53,793 nucleotides of DNA from the NCBI RefSeq assembly GCF_001953975.1, contig NZ_MBEJ01000010.1, positions 1 to 53,793 on the forward strand. The letters are read 5' to 3'. Position numbers and translations under genes: made by a program. The stretch is from Mycobacterium sp. NS-7484. GTDB taxonomy: Bacteria > Actinomycetota > Actinomycetes > Mycobacteriales > Mycobacteriaceae. The stretch's first letter is position 1, and every line of letters starts with the position of its first letter. This document shows, in pieces, positions 36,297-45,260 of this stretch. The notes under the pieces are model-generated. The model was not told where the DNA came from. It was given only the letters and a program-made list of their open reading frames with translations, and ran no database searches.

Positions 36297-37446
36297 GAAG
36301 CCACGACCCGATGCGGCGCAGCGCCTCGTCGATGTCGCTCGTCGGCCCCGCAAACGACAGTCGCACATAGGAGCCGCCACGCACGGTGTCGAAGTCGATG
36401 CCCGGAGCGATGGCAACGCCGGTGTCGGCCAACAGTTTCGAACACCAGGCTAGCGAATCGTCGGTGTAATCGCTGACGTCGGCGTAGACGTAGAAGGCAC
36501 CATCGGTCGGGGCGAGCCGATCGATGCCGATGCCACGCAACCCGTCGAGCAGCAATGTGCGGTTCTCGGCGTAGTGCGACAGCAGACCGTCGGCCTCGGC
36601 CAGCGACTCCGGCCTGAACGCGGCCACCGCGGCATGCTGGGCCAGCGCCGGCGGACAGATGGTGAAGTTGCCCGTGAGTCGGTCGACGGCCCGCTGTAAC
36701 TCGGTGGGCACCAGCAGCCACCCCAACCGCCAGCCCGTCATCGCAAAGTACTTCGAAAAGCTGTTGACCACCACGGCATTCCGTGAGGTCTCCCACGCGC
36801 AGCTGGTCACCGGCGCGCCGGGGTAGACCAGCCCGTGGTACACCTCGTCGCTGATCAGCCGCACGTCCGTCTCGTCACACCAGCGAGCGATCGCGGCCAG
36901 CTCCTCGGGCGGGATGACGGTGCCGGTCGGGTTGGCCGGACTGGCGACGATGACGCCGGCGACCGGGGGATCGAGCGCCTCGAGCATCGTGACCGTCGGT
37001 TGGAATCGGGTTTCGGGGCCGCACGGCATCTCGATGACCTCGCAGCCGAGCGCGGTCAGGATGTTGCGGTAACACGGGTAGCCGGGTCTGGCGATCGCCA
37101 CGCGATCACCGACGTCGAAGCAGGCCAGGAATGTCAGCAGGAACCCGCCGGAGGAGCCGGTGGTGAGCACCACCTCGTCGACGCTGACGTCGACGCCGTA
37201 CTTTCGGTACGACGCGGCGATCTCGGCGCGCAGCTCGGGGAGACCGAGCGCGACGGTGTAACCGAGCGAACCCTGATTCAGCGCAGCGACGGCGGCGTCG
37301 CGTACCGCCGTCGGTGCCCCGGCGCTGGGCTGCCCGGCCGAGAGGTTGACGAGGTCGCCGTGCGAGCGTTGGCGTTCGTCGGCGGCCAGCCACACGTCCA
37401 TGACGTGAAACGGCGGGATCCCGGCTCGCAGTGCGACGTCGACCAT
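36277..37446 (-). CDS. aspB: Class I/II PLP aminotransferase (AspB-like) in HIP operon
   Basis: 389 residues. Fold-type I aminotransferase with PLP Lys232 (NSFSKYFAMTGWRLGW), Asn/Asp/Tyr ligands around VASPANPTGTVIPPEE and LISDEVYHGLV, and a terminal Arg at SYVRLSFAG. It follows fadE33 by 10 bp on the same strand, exactly as Rv3565 (aspB) follows fadE33 in M. tuberculosis. No aminotransfer step is established in HIP degradation, so the substrate is uncertain. The gene name is by synteny. Confidence 0.85.
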   Translation of the reverse strand: MVDVALRAGIPPFHVMDVWLAADERQRSHGDLVNLSAGQPSAGAPTAVRDAAVAALNQGSLGYTVALGLPELRAEIAASYRKYGVDVSVDEVVLTTGSSGGFLLTFLACFDVGDRVAIARPGYPCYRNILTALGCEVIEMPCGPETRFQPTVTMLEALDPPVAGVIVASPANPTGTVIPPEELAAIARWCDETDVRLISDEVYHGLVYPGAPVTSCAWETSRNAVVVNSFSKYFAMTGWRLGWLLVPTELQRAVDRLTGNFTICPPALAQHAAVAAFRPESLAEADGLLSHYAENRTLLLDGLRGIGIDRLAPTDGAFYVYADVSDYTDDSLAWCSKLLADTGVAIAPGIDFDTVRGGSYVRLSFAGPTSDIDEALRRIGSWLPTSTSR

Positions 37447-37456
37447 GTCCTGCAGG

Positions 37457-38392
37457 CTAGAACACTTCGGCTTCGAGCCGGCGCAGATGCTCGCGCGGCG
37501 GTCCCAACAGCTGCGCGCTGCCGTGAGCGCGCTTGAAGTACAGCTGGATGTCGCTTTCCCAGGTGATCGCGATGCCGCCGTGCATCTGGATGGCCTCGGC
37601 GGTCACCGCGGACAGGGCCTCGCTGGCGAAGTAGCGGGCCAGCGACGCCGTGGCCGGTGACGGGGCCGCGATGGCGTCGTTGATGACGGCGCGTGCGGCG
37701 GACACCTTGACGTACAGGTCGGCCATCCGGTGCTTGAGCGCCTGGAAGCTGCCGATGGCGCGGCCGAACTGCACCCGGTCCTTGGTGTAGGCGACGGTGA
37801 GGTCCAGGCAGCGTGATGCGGCACCGATCTGTTCGGCGGCCATCAGCAGGGCCGCGGTGTCGGCCAGGCCGGGGTCGGCGCCGAGGACGACGGTGTCGCC
37901 GGGGATCACCGCGGACAGCCGACGGGTCAGATCCATGGTGGTCTTGGGCGTGGCGGTGAATGTGGTCCAGCGCGTGAGGTTTTCCCCGTCAGCGCCGATG
38001 ACGATATCGGCCACGTCACCGTTGATCACGTATTCGGGATCGAAGGCGACGGTGCCGATGGACGTGCCTTCGGCCAACTCTTCGAGCGGCTCGTGCACCT
38101 CGACCGCAAGCAGGGCCAGCTCGGCGAGCGTGGTGCCCAGCAGGGGGGTGGGCACCAGGGCTTTGCCGAGCTCTTCGAGAACCACTGCGGCGTCGGCGAG
38201 TTCGCCTCCGGCGCCGCCGAGTTCCTCGGGAACCACCAGGGCGGCCGCGCCGACCTGCTCACACAACAGGGTCCACAGTTTCTCGTCGTAACCACGTTCG
38301 GATTCCATCGCCGTGCGCACGGCCTCGGGGGAGGCGTGCTTGTCAACCAGCGCGGCGACGGTTTCGCGCAGCAGTTGCCGTTCTTCACTCAC
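37457..38392 (-). CDS. fadE33: FadE33 / IpdE2, acyl-CoA dehydrogenase subunit of HIP degradation
   Basis: 311 residues, short as expected for the beta-type half of a heterotetrameric steroid ACAD. In mycobacteria IpdE2 (FadE33) pairs with IpdE1 (FadE30) to dehydrogenate 5-OH-HIP-CoA. Visible features are VALVVPEELGGAGGELAD-type N-terminus, DRVQFGRAIGSFQALKHRMA (~205-224) and the C-terminal QMHGGIAITWESDIQLYFKR. The partner fadE30 is here in the divergent operon, as in M. tuberculosis. Overlaps fadE32 by 4 bp. Confidence 0.9.
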   Translation of the reverse strand: MSEERQLLRETVAALVDKHASPEAVRTAMESERGYDEKLWTLLCEQVGAAALVVPEELGGAGGELADAAVVLEELGKALVPTPLLGTTLAELALLAVEVHEPLEELAEGTSIGTVAFDPEYVINGDVADIVIGADGENLTRWTTFTATPKTTMDLTRRLSAVIPGDTVVLGADPGLADTAALLMAAEQIGAASRCLDLTVAYTKDRVQFGRAIGSFQALKHRMADLYVKVSAARAVINDAIAAPSPATASLARYFASEALSAVTAEAIQMHGGIAITWESDIQLYFKRAHGSAQLLGPPREHLRRLEAEVF

Positions 38393-39357
38393 GAGAGGGC
38401 CTCCAACAGTCGACGGCGGTGCGTGGTCGGATCGCCCCAGGCACTGCGCAACGCCTGCACGCGCAGCAGTGACAGGGACAAGTCGTGTTCCTGGGTGAAT
38501 CCGATGGCGCCGTGGGTCTGCAACGCCGAGCGGGCGGCAAGCAAGGCAGCGTCGGCGGCAGCCACCTTGGCGGCGCTCACATCGCGGGCGGTGTCTGGCG
38601 AGCCCTCGGCCAACGACAGTGCCGCTCCGTAGACCAGGGGGCGGGCCAGCTCGACAGCGATGTGAACGTCGGCCAGCTTGTGCTTGATGGCCTGGTAGGA
38701 GCCGATGATCCGGCCGAACTGAGACCGCTGCTTGGCGTACTCGACGGACTGATCGAGCATCGCCTGCCCGGCGCCCACCAGTTGGGCGGCGGTGGCCAGC
38801 ACGCCGAACTCGTAGGCCCGTGCCGTGTCTGCCGACTGGGTGTCACCGGATGCGGTGACGTCGAACAGCTTTCGGGTCGGGTCGACGGAATCGTGAGCAG
38901 CCCCGGCCTGAACGTCAATGCTGGCGTCGCCGACCTGTCCGTCGGCGGCCAGCAGCGTCAACCCGGCAAAATCGGCGTTGACGGCCCGCGGCGCCTGAGG
39001 AGGCATGGCGACGGTCGCGATCAACTCACCCGAGGCAAGTTGTGCCGACCTTTCATCGTTCGCCAGGAGAATCGGTGCCACGGCGATCGACTCGGTCACC
39101 GGTCCGGGCACGGCCCAGTAACCCAACCGCTCCATGGCGACCACCAGGTCGACGGGGCTGGCTTCGATGCCGTCGAACTTCTCGGGCACCAGCAGCGCGG
39201 TCACCCCAAGGTCGGTCAACTGTGCCCATACTTTGCGGCCGGGGGCGGTGTCGCCGTCACCCCAGGCGCGCACGGCGGCCGGTACGTCGGCAGCGCCCAG
39301 CGCGGCGTCGATGCTGGCCGCGAAGTCCCGCTGCTGTTCGTCGATTTCGAAGTTCAC
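38389..39357 (-). CDS. fadE32: FadE32, acyl-CoA dehydrogenase subunit
   Basis: 322 residues, beta-type ACAD half. Motifs are VTALLVPEKFDGIEASPVD, YAKQRSQFGRIIGSYQAIKH (~210-229) and ALQTHGAIGFTQEHDLSLSL. M. tuberculosis FadE32 has been reported to assemble with FadE31. Gene order fadD3-fadE31-fadE32-fadE33-aspB is the same as Rv3561-Rv3565, and the genes overlap by 4 bp on each side. The precise CoA substrate is not established. Confidence 0.9.
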   Translation of the reverse strand: MNFEIDEQQRDFAASIDAALGAADVPAAVRAWGDGDTAPGRKVWAQLTDLGVTALLVPEKFDGIEASPVDLVVAMERLGYWAVPGPVTESIAVAPILLANDERSAQLASGELIATVAMPPQAPRAVNADFAGLTLLAADGQVGDASIDVQAGAAHDSVDPTRKLFDVTASGDTQSADTARAYEFGVLATAAQLVGAGQAMLDQSVEYAKQRSQFGRIIGSYQAIKHKLADVHIAVELARPLVYGAALSLAEGSPDTARDVSAAKVAAADAALLAARSALQTHGAIGFTQEHDLSLSLLRVQALRSAWGDPTTHRRRLLEALS

Positions 39358-40484
39358 TTCGGCTCCCGGGGCAGGCCAAGAAGGCGCTCGGCAATGATGT
39401 TGCGCTGAATCTCGTTGGTGCCGGCGTAGATCGGGCCGCCAAGAGCAAACAGCAGCCCTTCGGTCCAGCTGTCTGCGAGCTCGGCGTCAGGGCCCTGCAG
39501 ATCCAGCGCGGTCTGATGCAGGGCGACGTCCAGATCGGACCAGAACACCTTGGTCACCGAGGACTCGGCGCCCAACTCGCCGCCGTTGGCCAGCCGGGTC
39601 ACCGTGCCGAAGGTGTGCAGCCGGTAGGCCTGGGCCTTGATCCAGGCGTCGGCGACGCGGTCGGTGAACACCGGATCGGGGTTTTCTTTCCACAGCGAAA
39701 CCAGGCGCTCGGCCGGTGCGAGGAAGCGGGCCGGGCTGCGCAGCGACATGCCGCGCTCGTTGCTCGACGTGCTCATCGCCGCGCGCCAGCCCTCGTGCAC
39801 GCCGCCGATCACGTCGTTGTCGGGCACGAACACGTCGTCGAGGAAGATCTCGCCGAATCCGGTGTCCCCGCCGAGTTGGGCGATCGGCCGCACGGTGATG
39901 CCGGGTGCCTTGAGGTCGAACATGAAGTAGGTCAGGCCCTTGTGGCGCTGCGCCTCCGGGTCCGAGCGGAACAGGCCGAAGCCGCGCTCACCGAACGGGG
40001 CGCGTGAGCTCCAGATCTTCTGTCCGTTGAGTTTCCAGCCGCCGTCAACCTTGGTCGCCGTCGAGCGCAGCGAGGCCAGGTCGCTGCCCGACTCAGGCTC
40101 GGACCAGGCCTGGGCCCAGATCTCCTCGCCGCTGGCCATTTTCGGCAGCACCCGCTGCAGCTGCTCTTCGGTGCCGTGGGCGAACAGTGTCGGGGCCAGC
40201 ATGGCGGTGCCGTTGGCGCTGGCCCGCCCCGGTGCGCCGGCGTGGAAGTACTCCTCCTCGAACACCACCCACTGCAGCAGAGTGGCGTCGCGGCCGCCGT
40301 ATTCCTTGGGCCAGGCGATCACTGACAGCCCGGCGTCGAAAAGCACCTTGTCCCAACGACGGTGCTGCTCGAAACCCTCGAGCGTGTCGTACGACTTCGT
40401 CGGGAACGAATCCCGGTTGGCCGTCAGGAATTCGCGGACCTCGGCCCGAAAGGCCTCGGTCTCCTCATCGAATGTCAGGTCCAT
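39354..40484 (-). CDS. fadE31: FadE31, acyl-CoA dehydrogenase subunit (alpha type)
   Basis: 376 residues, full-length ACAD fold. Motifs are WPKEYGGRDATLLQWVVFEE, AWSEPESGSDLASL (FAD/substrate loop ~130), GQKIWSSRAPF and the terminal YAGTNEIQRNIIAERLLGLP. Expected to form heterotetramers with FadE32 and/or FadE33. Starts inside the last codons of fadD3 (10-bp overlap). Confidence 0.92.
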   Translation of the reverse strand: MDLTFDEETEAFRAEVREFLTANRDSFPTKSYDTLEGFEQHRRWDKVLFDAGLSVIAWPKEYGGRDATLLQWVVFEEEYFHAGAPGRASANGTAMLAPTLFAHGTEEQLQRVLPKMASGEEIWAQAWSEPESGSDLASLRSTATKVDGGWKLNGQKIWSSRAPFGERGFGLFRSDPEAQRHKGLTYFMFDLKAPGITVRPIAQLGGDTGFGEIFLDDVFVPDNDVIGGVHEGWRAAMSTSSNERGMSLRSPARFLAPAERLVSLWKENPDPVFTDRVADAWIKAQAYRLHTFGTVTRLANGGELGAESSVTKVFWSDLDVALHQTALDLQGPDAELADSWTEGLLFALGGPIYAGTNEIQRNIIAERLLGLPREPK

Positions 40485-42052
40485 TGCACCCCTTCTCGGG
40501 TCCCTTTGCTGCGCAGCACCGGTTTGATCACTTTGCCGCCGGGATTTCGCGGCAGCACGTCGAGGAACTCCACCGACCGCGGCACCTTGAAGTTGGCCAG
40601 ATGCTCACGGGTGTGGGCGATCACGGCGGTCTCGTCGAGCGTGGAGCCGGGCTTGAGGACGACGAAGGCCTTGCCCACTTCGCCGAGCCGCTCGTCGGGC
40701 ACGCCGATCACCGCGGTCTCGGCCACCCCGTCCAGACGGGCCAGCACCTGCTCGATCTCGGCCGGGTACACATTGAACCCGCCGCAGATGTACATGTCCT
40801 TGAGCCGGTCGGTGATGGTCAGGTTGCCGCGCTCGTCGAGCTTGCCGATGTCGCCGGTGTGCAGCCAGCCGTCGGCGTCGATGGCGGCCGCGGTGGCCTC
40901 GGGATCGTCGAGGTAGCCGAGCATGACGTTCGGCCCGCGCAGCAGCACCTCGCCCGAATCGTCCAGCCGGAGCTCGAAGTCGGCGATCGGCCGGCCGCAG
41001 GTGGTGGCCACCGTCACGGCGTCGTCGTCGGCCCGGCACATGGTGCCGAACCCGGCCGCCTCGGTCAGCCCGTAGGCGGTCAGCACGATGTCGATGTCGA
41101 GCTCGGACTGCATCCGCTCGATCAGCACCACCGGCACCACGGCCGCGCCGGTGACCGAGAATCGCAGAGACGACAGGTCGTAGTCAGCGCGTTTCGGATG
41201 GTCCAGCAGGGTCTGGAAAATGGTCGGCGGGCCGGGAAGCACGGTGATGCGCTGTTCGGCAATGGTTTTGAGGGTCTGCTCGGCGTCGAAGGTGAGCATC
41301 GGGTACAACGTGGCGCCGGTCTGCAGGCAGGCCAGGATGCCGGCCTTGTAGCCGAAGTTGTGGAAGAACGGGTTGATGCACAGGTACCGGTCGGTGCTCG
41401 TCACCTGACCGCACTCGGCCCACGCGGCCGAGCCGTCCAACGACTGTCGATGCGCACACCGCACACCCTTGCTGCGTCCGGTGGTGCCGGAGGTGAACAG
41501 GATGTCGGAGACGTCGTCGGGCTGCACCGCCGCAGCGCGGGCGTCGACAGCCTCCAGGGCGCCGTCCTTGTCGCCGCGGGCGACGAACTCGTCCCAGGTG
41601 CCGTCGTCCTTCTCGATCGGTACCCGCACGACGTGGCGCAACGCGGGCAAGGCGGCGCGGTCGAGTTCTGCGGTCTTGTCTGCGCCGAGGAACTCGCCGG
41701 AGGCGATCAGCAACGGCGCCTCGGTGCGGGCCAGGATGTCGGCGGCCTCGCTGGCGGTGTAGCGGGTGTTGAGCGGCACCATCTGCGCGCCCGCATAGTG
41801 CGTGGCCAGACACGCCACCACCCAGTGCCAGGTGTTCGGCGACCAGATCGCCACCCGGTCACCGGGTTCGACACCGAGATCGATCATCGCTGCCGCGGCC
41901 TGACGCACCTGTGCGCGCAGTTCCGAATAAGTGAGACGCCGGTCAGGACTGACCAGCGCATCGTGGTCGGAAAACTGCACGGCAACCCGGTCGAGCACCG
42001 CGGGCACGGTGCGACGATCTTGCCCCGCGATCGGGTGGTGTGCCCAGGCCAT
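40475..42052 (-). CDS. fadD3: FadD3, HIP-CoA synthetase
   Basis: 525-residue acyl-CoA synthetase of the ANL family that activates HIP (the propanoate left after ring A/B removal) with CoA, the entry step of ring C/D degradation. P-loop FTSGTTGRSKGV (~183), AYGLTEAAGFG, GWLHTGDIGKLDERGNLTIT and the terminal catalytic lysine region NPGGKVIKPVLR. Identity rests on synteny with fadE30/ipdF and fadE31-33. ATG 42052 (GGGGAG upstream) is preferred to 42067, which abuts the KstR2 operator. First gene of the KstR2-controlled minus-strand operon. Confidence 0.92.
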   Translation of the reverse strand: MAWAHHPIAGQDRRTVPAVLDRVAVQFSDHDALVSPDRRLTYSELRAQVRQAAAAMIDLGVEPGDRVAIWSPNTWHWVVACLATHYAGAQMVPLNTRYTASEAADILARTEAPLLIASGEFLGADKTAELDRAALPALRHVVRVPIEKDDGTWDEFVARGDKDGALEAVDARAAAVQPDDVSDILFTSGTTGRSKGVRCAHRQSLDGSAAWAECGQVTSTDRYLCINPFFHNFGYKAGILACLQTGATLYPMLTFDAEQTLKTIAEQRITVLPGPPTIFQTLLDHPKRADYDLSSLRFSVTGAAVVPVVLIERMQSELDIDIVLTAYGLTEAAGFGTMCRADDDAVTVATTCGRPIADFELRLDDSGEVLLRGPNVMLGYLDDPEATAAAIDADGWLHTGDIGKLDERGNLTITDRLKDMYICGGFNVYPAEIEQVLARLDGVAETAVIGVPDERLGEVGKAFVVLKPGSTLDETAVIAHTREHLANFKVPRSVEFLDVLPRNPGGKVIKPVLRSKGTREGVQWT

Positions 42053-42067
42053 CGACTCCCCTAACAA

Positions 42068-42081
42068 AGCAAGTGCTTGGT
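42068..42081. promoter_or_regulatory. KstR2 operator between fadD3 and fadE30
   Basis: AGCAAGTGCTTGGT matches the published KstR2 consensus ANCAAGNNCTTGNT at all fixed positions. It lies 15 bp upstream of the fadD3 ATG and 16 bp upstream of the fadE30 GTG. A likely -10 (TAGCCT, 42086-42091) sits between it and fadE30. Confidence 0.92.
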
Positions 42082-42097
42082 AGGTTAGCCTACAGGG

Positions 42098-43246
42098 GTG
42101 ATAGAGGTCCAGGAGTTCCGGGCCGAGGTCCGGCAGTGGCTCGCAGACAATCTCGTAGGCGAATTCGCAGCGCTCAAGGGCCTAGGTGGACCGGGGCGTG
42201 AGCACGAAGCCTTCGAAGAGCGCCGCGCGTGGAATCAGCATCTGGCCGCCGCGGGATTGACCTGCCTCGGTTGGCCCGTCGAGCACGGCGGTCGCGGGCT
42301 GTCGGTTGCGCACCGCGTCGCCTTCTACGAGGAGTACGCCCGCGCCAACGCGCCGGACAAGGTCAACCACCTGGGCGAGGAGCTGCTCGGGCCGACGCTC
42401 ATCGAGTACGGCACCCCCGAGCAGCAGCAGCGGTTCCTGCCCAAGATCCTCGACGTCACCGAGCTGTGGAGCCAGGGTTACTCCGAGCCCAACGCCGGCA
42501 GTGACCTGGCCAACGTGGCGACGACGGCCGAGCTGGTCGGCGACGAATGGGTGATCAACGGCCAGAAGGTGTGGACGTCGCTGGCCCACTGGGCGCAGTG
42601 GTGCTTCGTGGTGGCGCGGACGGAGAAGGGCTCCAACCGGCACGCCGGCCTGTCCTATCTGCTGGTGCCGCTCGATCAGCCCGGCGTCGAGATCCGCCCG
42701 ATCATCCAGCTCACCGGAGACTCCGAGTTCAACGAGGTGTTCTTCGACGATGCCCGGACCGACGCCTCGCTGGTGGTCGGTCAGCCCGGTGACGGCTGGC
42801 GCGTGGCGATGGGCACGCTGACCTTCGAGCGTGGGGTCTCCACGCTGGGCCAGCAGATCCGCTATGCCCGTGAGCATTCCAACCTCGTCGAACTGGCCAA
42901 GCGCACCGGCGCGGCCGACGATCCGCTGATCCGTCAGCGGTTGACCGAATCCTGGACCGGTCTGCAGGCCATGCGGTCGTATGCGCTGGCCACCATGGAC
43001 GTCGAGCAGCCGGGTCAAGACAACGTTTCGAAGTTGTTGTGGGCCAACTGGCATCGCGAACTCGGCGAGATCGCCATGGACGTACAGGGCATGGCCGGGC
43101 TGACGTTGCCCGACGGCGAGTTCGACGAGTGGCAGCGGCTGTATCTCTTCTCCCGGTCGGACACCATCTACGGCGGGTCCAACGAAATCCAGCGCAACAT
43201 CATCGCCGAGCGGGTGCTCGGTCTACCCCGAGAGGCCAAGGGCTGA
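42098..43246 (+). CDS. fadE30: FadE30 / IpdE1, acyl-CoA dehydrogenase alpha subunit of HIP degradation
   Basis: 382 residues. With FadE33 (IpdE2) it dehydrogenates the propanoate side chain of 5-OH-HIP-CoA. Motifs are WPVEHGGRGLSVAHRVAFYE, GYSEPNAGSDLANV (~126), GQKVWTSLAHWAQW, LTGDSEFNEVFFDD and YGGSNEIQRNIIAERVLGLP. GTG 42098 lies 6 nt after a TAGCCT -10 hexamer and has no ribosome-binding site, which suggests a leaderless transcript. Divergent from fadD3 across the KstR2 operator. Confidence 0.92.
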   Translation: MIEVQEFRAEVRQWLADNLVGEFAALKGLGGPGREHEAFEERRAWNQHLAAAGLTCLGWPVEHGGRGLSVAHRVAFYEEYARANAPDKVNHLGEELLGPTLIEYGTPEQQQRFLPKILDVTELWSQGYSEPNAGSDLANVATTAELVGDEWVINGQKVWTSLAHWAQWCFVVARTEKGSNRHAGLSYLLVPLDQPGVEIRPIIQLTGDSEFNEVFFDDARTDASLVVGQPGDGWRVAMGTLTFERGVSTLGQQIRYAREHSNLVELAKRTGAADDPLIRQRLTESWTGLQAMRSYALATMDVEQPGQDNVSKLLWANWHRELGEIAMDVQGMAGLTLPDGEFDEWQRLYLFSRSDTIYGGSNEIQRNIIAERVLGLPREAKG

Positions 43247-43248
43247 GC

Positions 43249-44040
43249 ATGAAGGATTTGTCTGTCGCCCCCAAAGAGGTCGAGGGTCACGGTCTTTTGG
43301 CGGGCAAGGTCGTTCTCGTGACCGCCGCCGCCGGTACCGGCATCGGCTCGTCCACCGCCCGCCGCGCCCTGCTGGAAGGCGCCGACGTCGTGGTGTCCGA
43401 CTACCACGAACGGCGCCTGAACGAGACCCGTGACCAACTGGCCGAACTCGGCCTGGGTCGGGTCGAGGCCGTGGTCTGCGACGTCACCTCCACCGAGGCG
43501 GTCGACGCGCTGATCGCCTCAGCGGTCGAAAAGATGGGCCGGCTCGACGTTTTGGTCAACAACGCCGGACTGGGCGGAGAGACCCCGCTGGTCGACATGA
43601 CCGACGACGAGTGGGATCGCGTCCTCAACGTCACGCTGAACTCGGTCATGCGGGCCACCCGCGCAGCGCTGCGCTACTTCCGCGGCGTCGAGCACGGCGG
43701 CGTCATCGTCAACAACGCCAGCGTTCTCGGTTGGCGCGCACAGCACTCCCAGTCGCACTACGCCGCGGGCAAGGCCGGCGTCATGGCACTGACCCGGTGC
43801 AGTGCCGTCGAAGCCGTCGAGTACGGCGTCCGCATCAACGCCGTCTCGCCGAGCATCGCGCGGCACAAGTTCCTGGAGAAGTCGGCCGACGCCGCCCTGC
43901 TGGACCGGCTGTCCTCGGACGAGGCGTTCGGGCGCGCGGCCGAGCCGTGGGAGATCGCCACCACGATCGCTTACCTGGCCAGCGATTACTCGAGTTACCT
44001 GACCGGCGAGGTCATCTCGGTGTCCAGCCAGCGGGCCTGA
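43249..44040 (+). CDS. ipdF: IpdF, SDR of HIP degradation
   Basis: 263 residues. NAD(P)-binding Rossmann motif VTAAAGTGIGSSTARRAL (~25), VNNAGLGG, ASVLGW and catalytic YAAGK. M. tuberculosis ipdF (Rv3559c, 262 aa) lies directly after fadE30 as here. It is assigned to oxidation or reduction of hydroxylated HIP-derived CoA thioesters during ring C/D beta-oxidation; I am not certain of the exact step. ATG 43249 is 2 bp after the fadE30 stop. The longer frame from 43039 is a shadow. Confidence 0.88.
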   Translation: MKDLSVAPKEVEGHGLLAGKVVLVTAAAGTGIGSSTARRALLEGADVVVSDYHERRLNETRDQLAELGLGRVEAVVCDVTSTEAVDALIASAVEKMGRLDVLVNNAGLGGETPLVDMTDDEWDRVLNVTLNSVMRATRAALRYFRGVEHGGVIVNNASVLGWRAQHSQSHYAAGKAGVMALTRCSAVEAVEYGVRINAVSPSIARHKFLEKSADAALLDRLSSDEAFGRAAEPWEIATTIAYLASDYSSYLTGEVISVSSQRA

Positions 44041-44075
44041 CGTCGCGGCCACGGTTCTCGGCGGGATAGGCGATG

Positions 44076-44367
44076 TGCCCGCCTAGTAGCGACAACTCAG
44101 CGACAATCGCCTCATCGGCAACGCAGGCATCATCAATCTCATTGTCGCTGGTCACTTTTGGCAGAGCAGCACCACTGATCGCATGAGCCTCACCAGTCCA
44201 GTGCCCGGTTGCGAGCGACTCTGTCGCTGATAGCTGGACATCACGAAATCTGTTGCGCGCGAGGCCAATGCGTCTGCCGTGACACGAGTATTCATCGACC
44301 GCGTGACTGGCGATGCCGACGGTACCTGTGTGGCGATTGTCGCTGAGTTGTCGCTATTAGGCGGGCA
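44076..44367. mobile_element. MITE-like element, copy 2 (292 bp, 36-bp terminal inverted repeats)
   Basis: Terminal inverted repeats 44076-44111 and 44332-44367 match at 35 of 36 positions and begin TGCCCGCCT. The element is in the opposite orientation to copy 1; its reverse complement shares long runs with 32356-32520 (for example GTCCAGCTA, CAGCGACAG, GCAACCGG, GGTGAGGC, AGCGACAATG). No gene is visible. It fills most of the gap 44041-44501. Confidence 0.75.
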
Positions 44368-44501
44368 CCACGGCACCCCGCGCGGAGCCGGTGCCAGTGG
44401 GATCCATGTGACTCAGAGGTGACGCATCGGGCACGGGCCGCCCAGAATCGTGCCGATTCAAAGCCTGTCGAGCCGGCTGCAATCGGCCGAAGGTATGCCG
44501 T

Positions 44502-45260
44502 GTGACCGCACTCTCCGTCGAGGCATCCCCTCGAACCACTCCGCTGGAACCGGTCGAGCTGGATCCCCAGGCACTGGGATATCCGACCGACAACCGCGCT
44601 TCCATCCCACCGCTGGCCAAGCAGTGGCAGGGGCTCGACTTCTCCGAGATCCTCTCCAGACCTGCGGCATTTCTGTCGATCAGCCAGTCCAATTCGCTGT
44701 ACAAACCCGGCGGTGTCCAGTACGCTGAAGGCCACGCGTATCGCGGCAGCCTTGAGGCGACCGTGAAGGCGGTGAAGGCCGCACGATCGGCGCCGAATTT
44801 CGTGTCGTTCAACTGGATCGGGTTCTCGGTCTTCCGTGACGACTACCCGAAGACGGATTTCGATCGGGTGCAATACGACGGTTGGACCGGCCACCTCGAT
44901 GCCACACCTGAGCAGATCGCGTGGGACAACGAACTCGTGGGCGAGCTGCGCGATCTGGTCGAGCCCGGCGACAACGAGTTGTACGAGAAGGCACTACAGA
45001 CTGCCTTCGTGGGAACCGATCTACCCGGCGCGTTGAGCCGGCAGCGGGTCGAGGTATTGGTGCTCACCGGCATCCATCTCGATTGGTGCGTGGAAGGCAA
45101 TGCCCGTGCCGCGCGGGATCACGGCCTGTTGCCCATCGTGATCGGTGATGCGACGGGCACGGCCGATCCCGAACACGAGCGTGCCGCCTTCGAACGGATC
45201 AACAACTTCTTCGCACCGGTGATCACTTCGGATCAGTTCGTGGAGTGGGTCGGCCGCTGA
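44502..45260 (+). CDS. Isochorismatase-family hydrolase (probable amidase)
   Basis: 252 residues. The C-terminal part has the cysteine-hydrolase motif VLTGIHLDWCVEGNARAARD (nucleophile Cys ~198), followed by HGLLPIVIGDATGTADPEHE; LQTAFVGTDLPG carries the region of the conserved acidic/lysine residues. The family includes nicotinamidases and other amidohydrolases. GTG 44502 has GAAGG 8 nt upstream. The stop overlaps the AmiS gene start (TGATG), so hydrolysis of a small amide imported by AmiS is the likely role. Confidence 0.82.
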   Translation: MTALSVEASPRTTPLEPVELDPQALGYPTDNRASIPPLAKQWQGLDFSEILSRPAAFLSISQSNSLYKPGGVQYAEGHAYRGSLEATVKAVKAARSAPNFVSFNWIGFSVFRDDYPKTDFDRVQYDGWTGHLDATPEQIAWDNELVGELRDLVEPGDNELYEKALQTAFVGTDLPGALSRQRVEVLVLTGIHLDWCVEGNARAARDHGLLPIVIGDATGTADPEHERAAFERINNFFAPVITSDQFVEWVGR

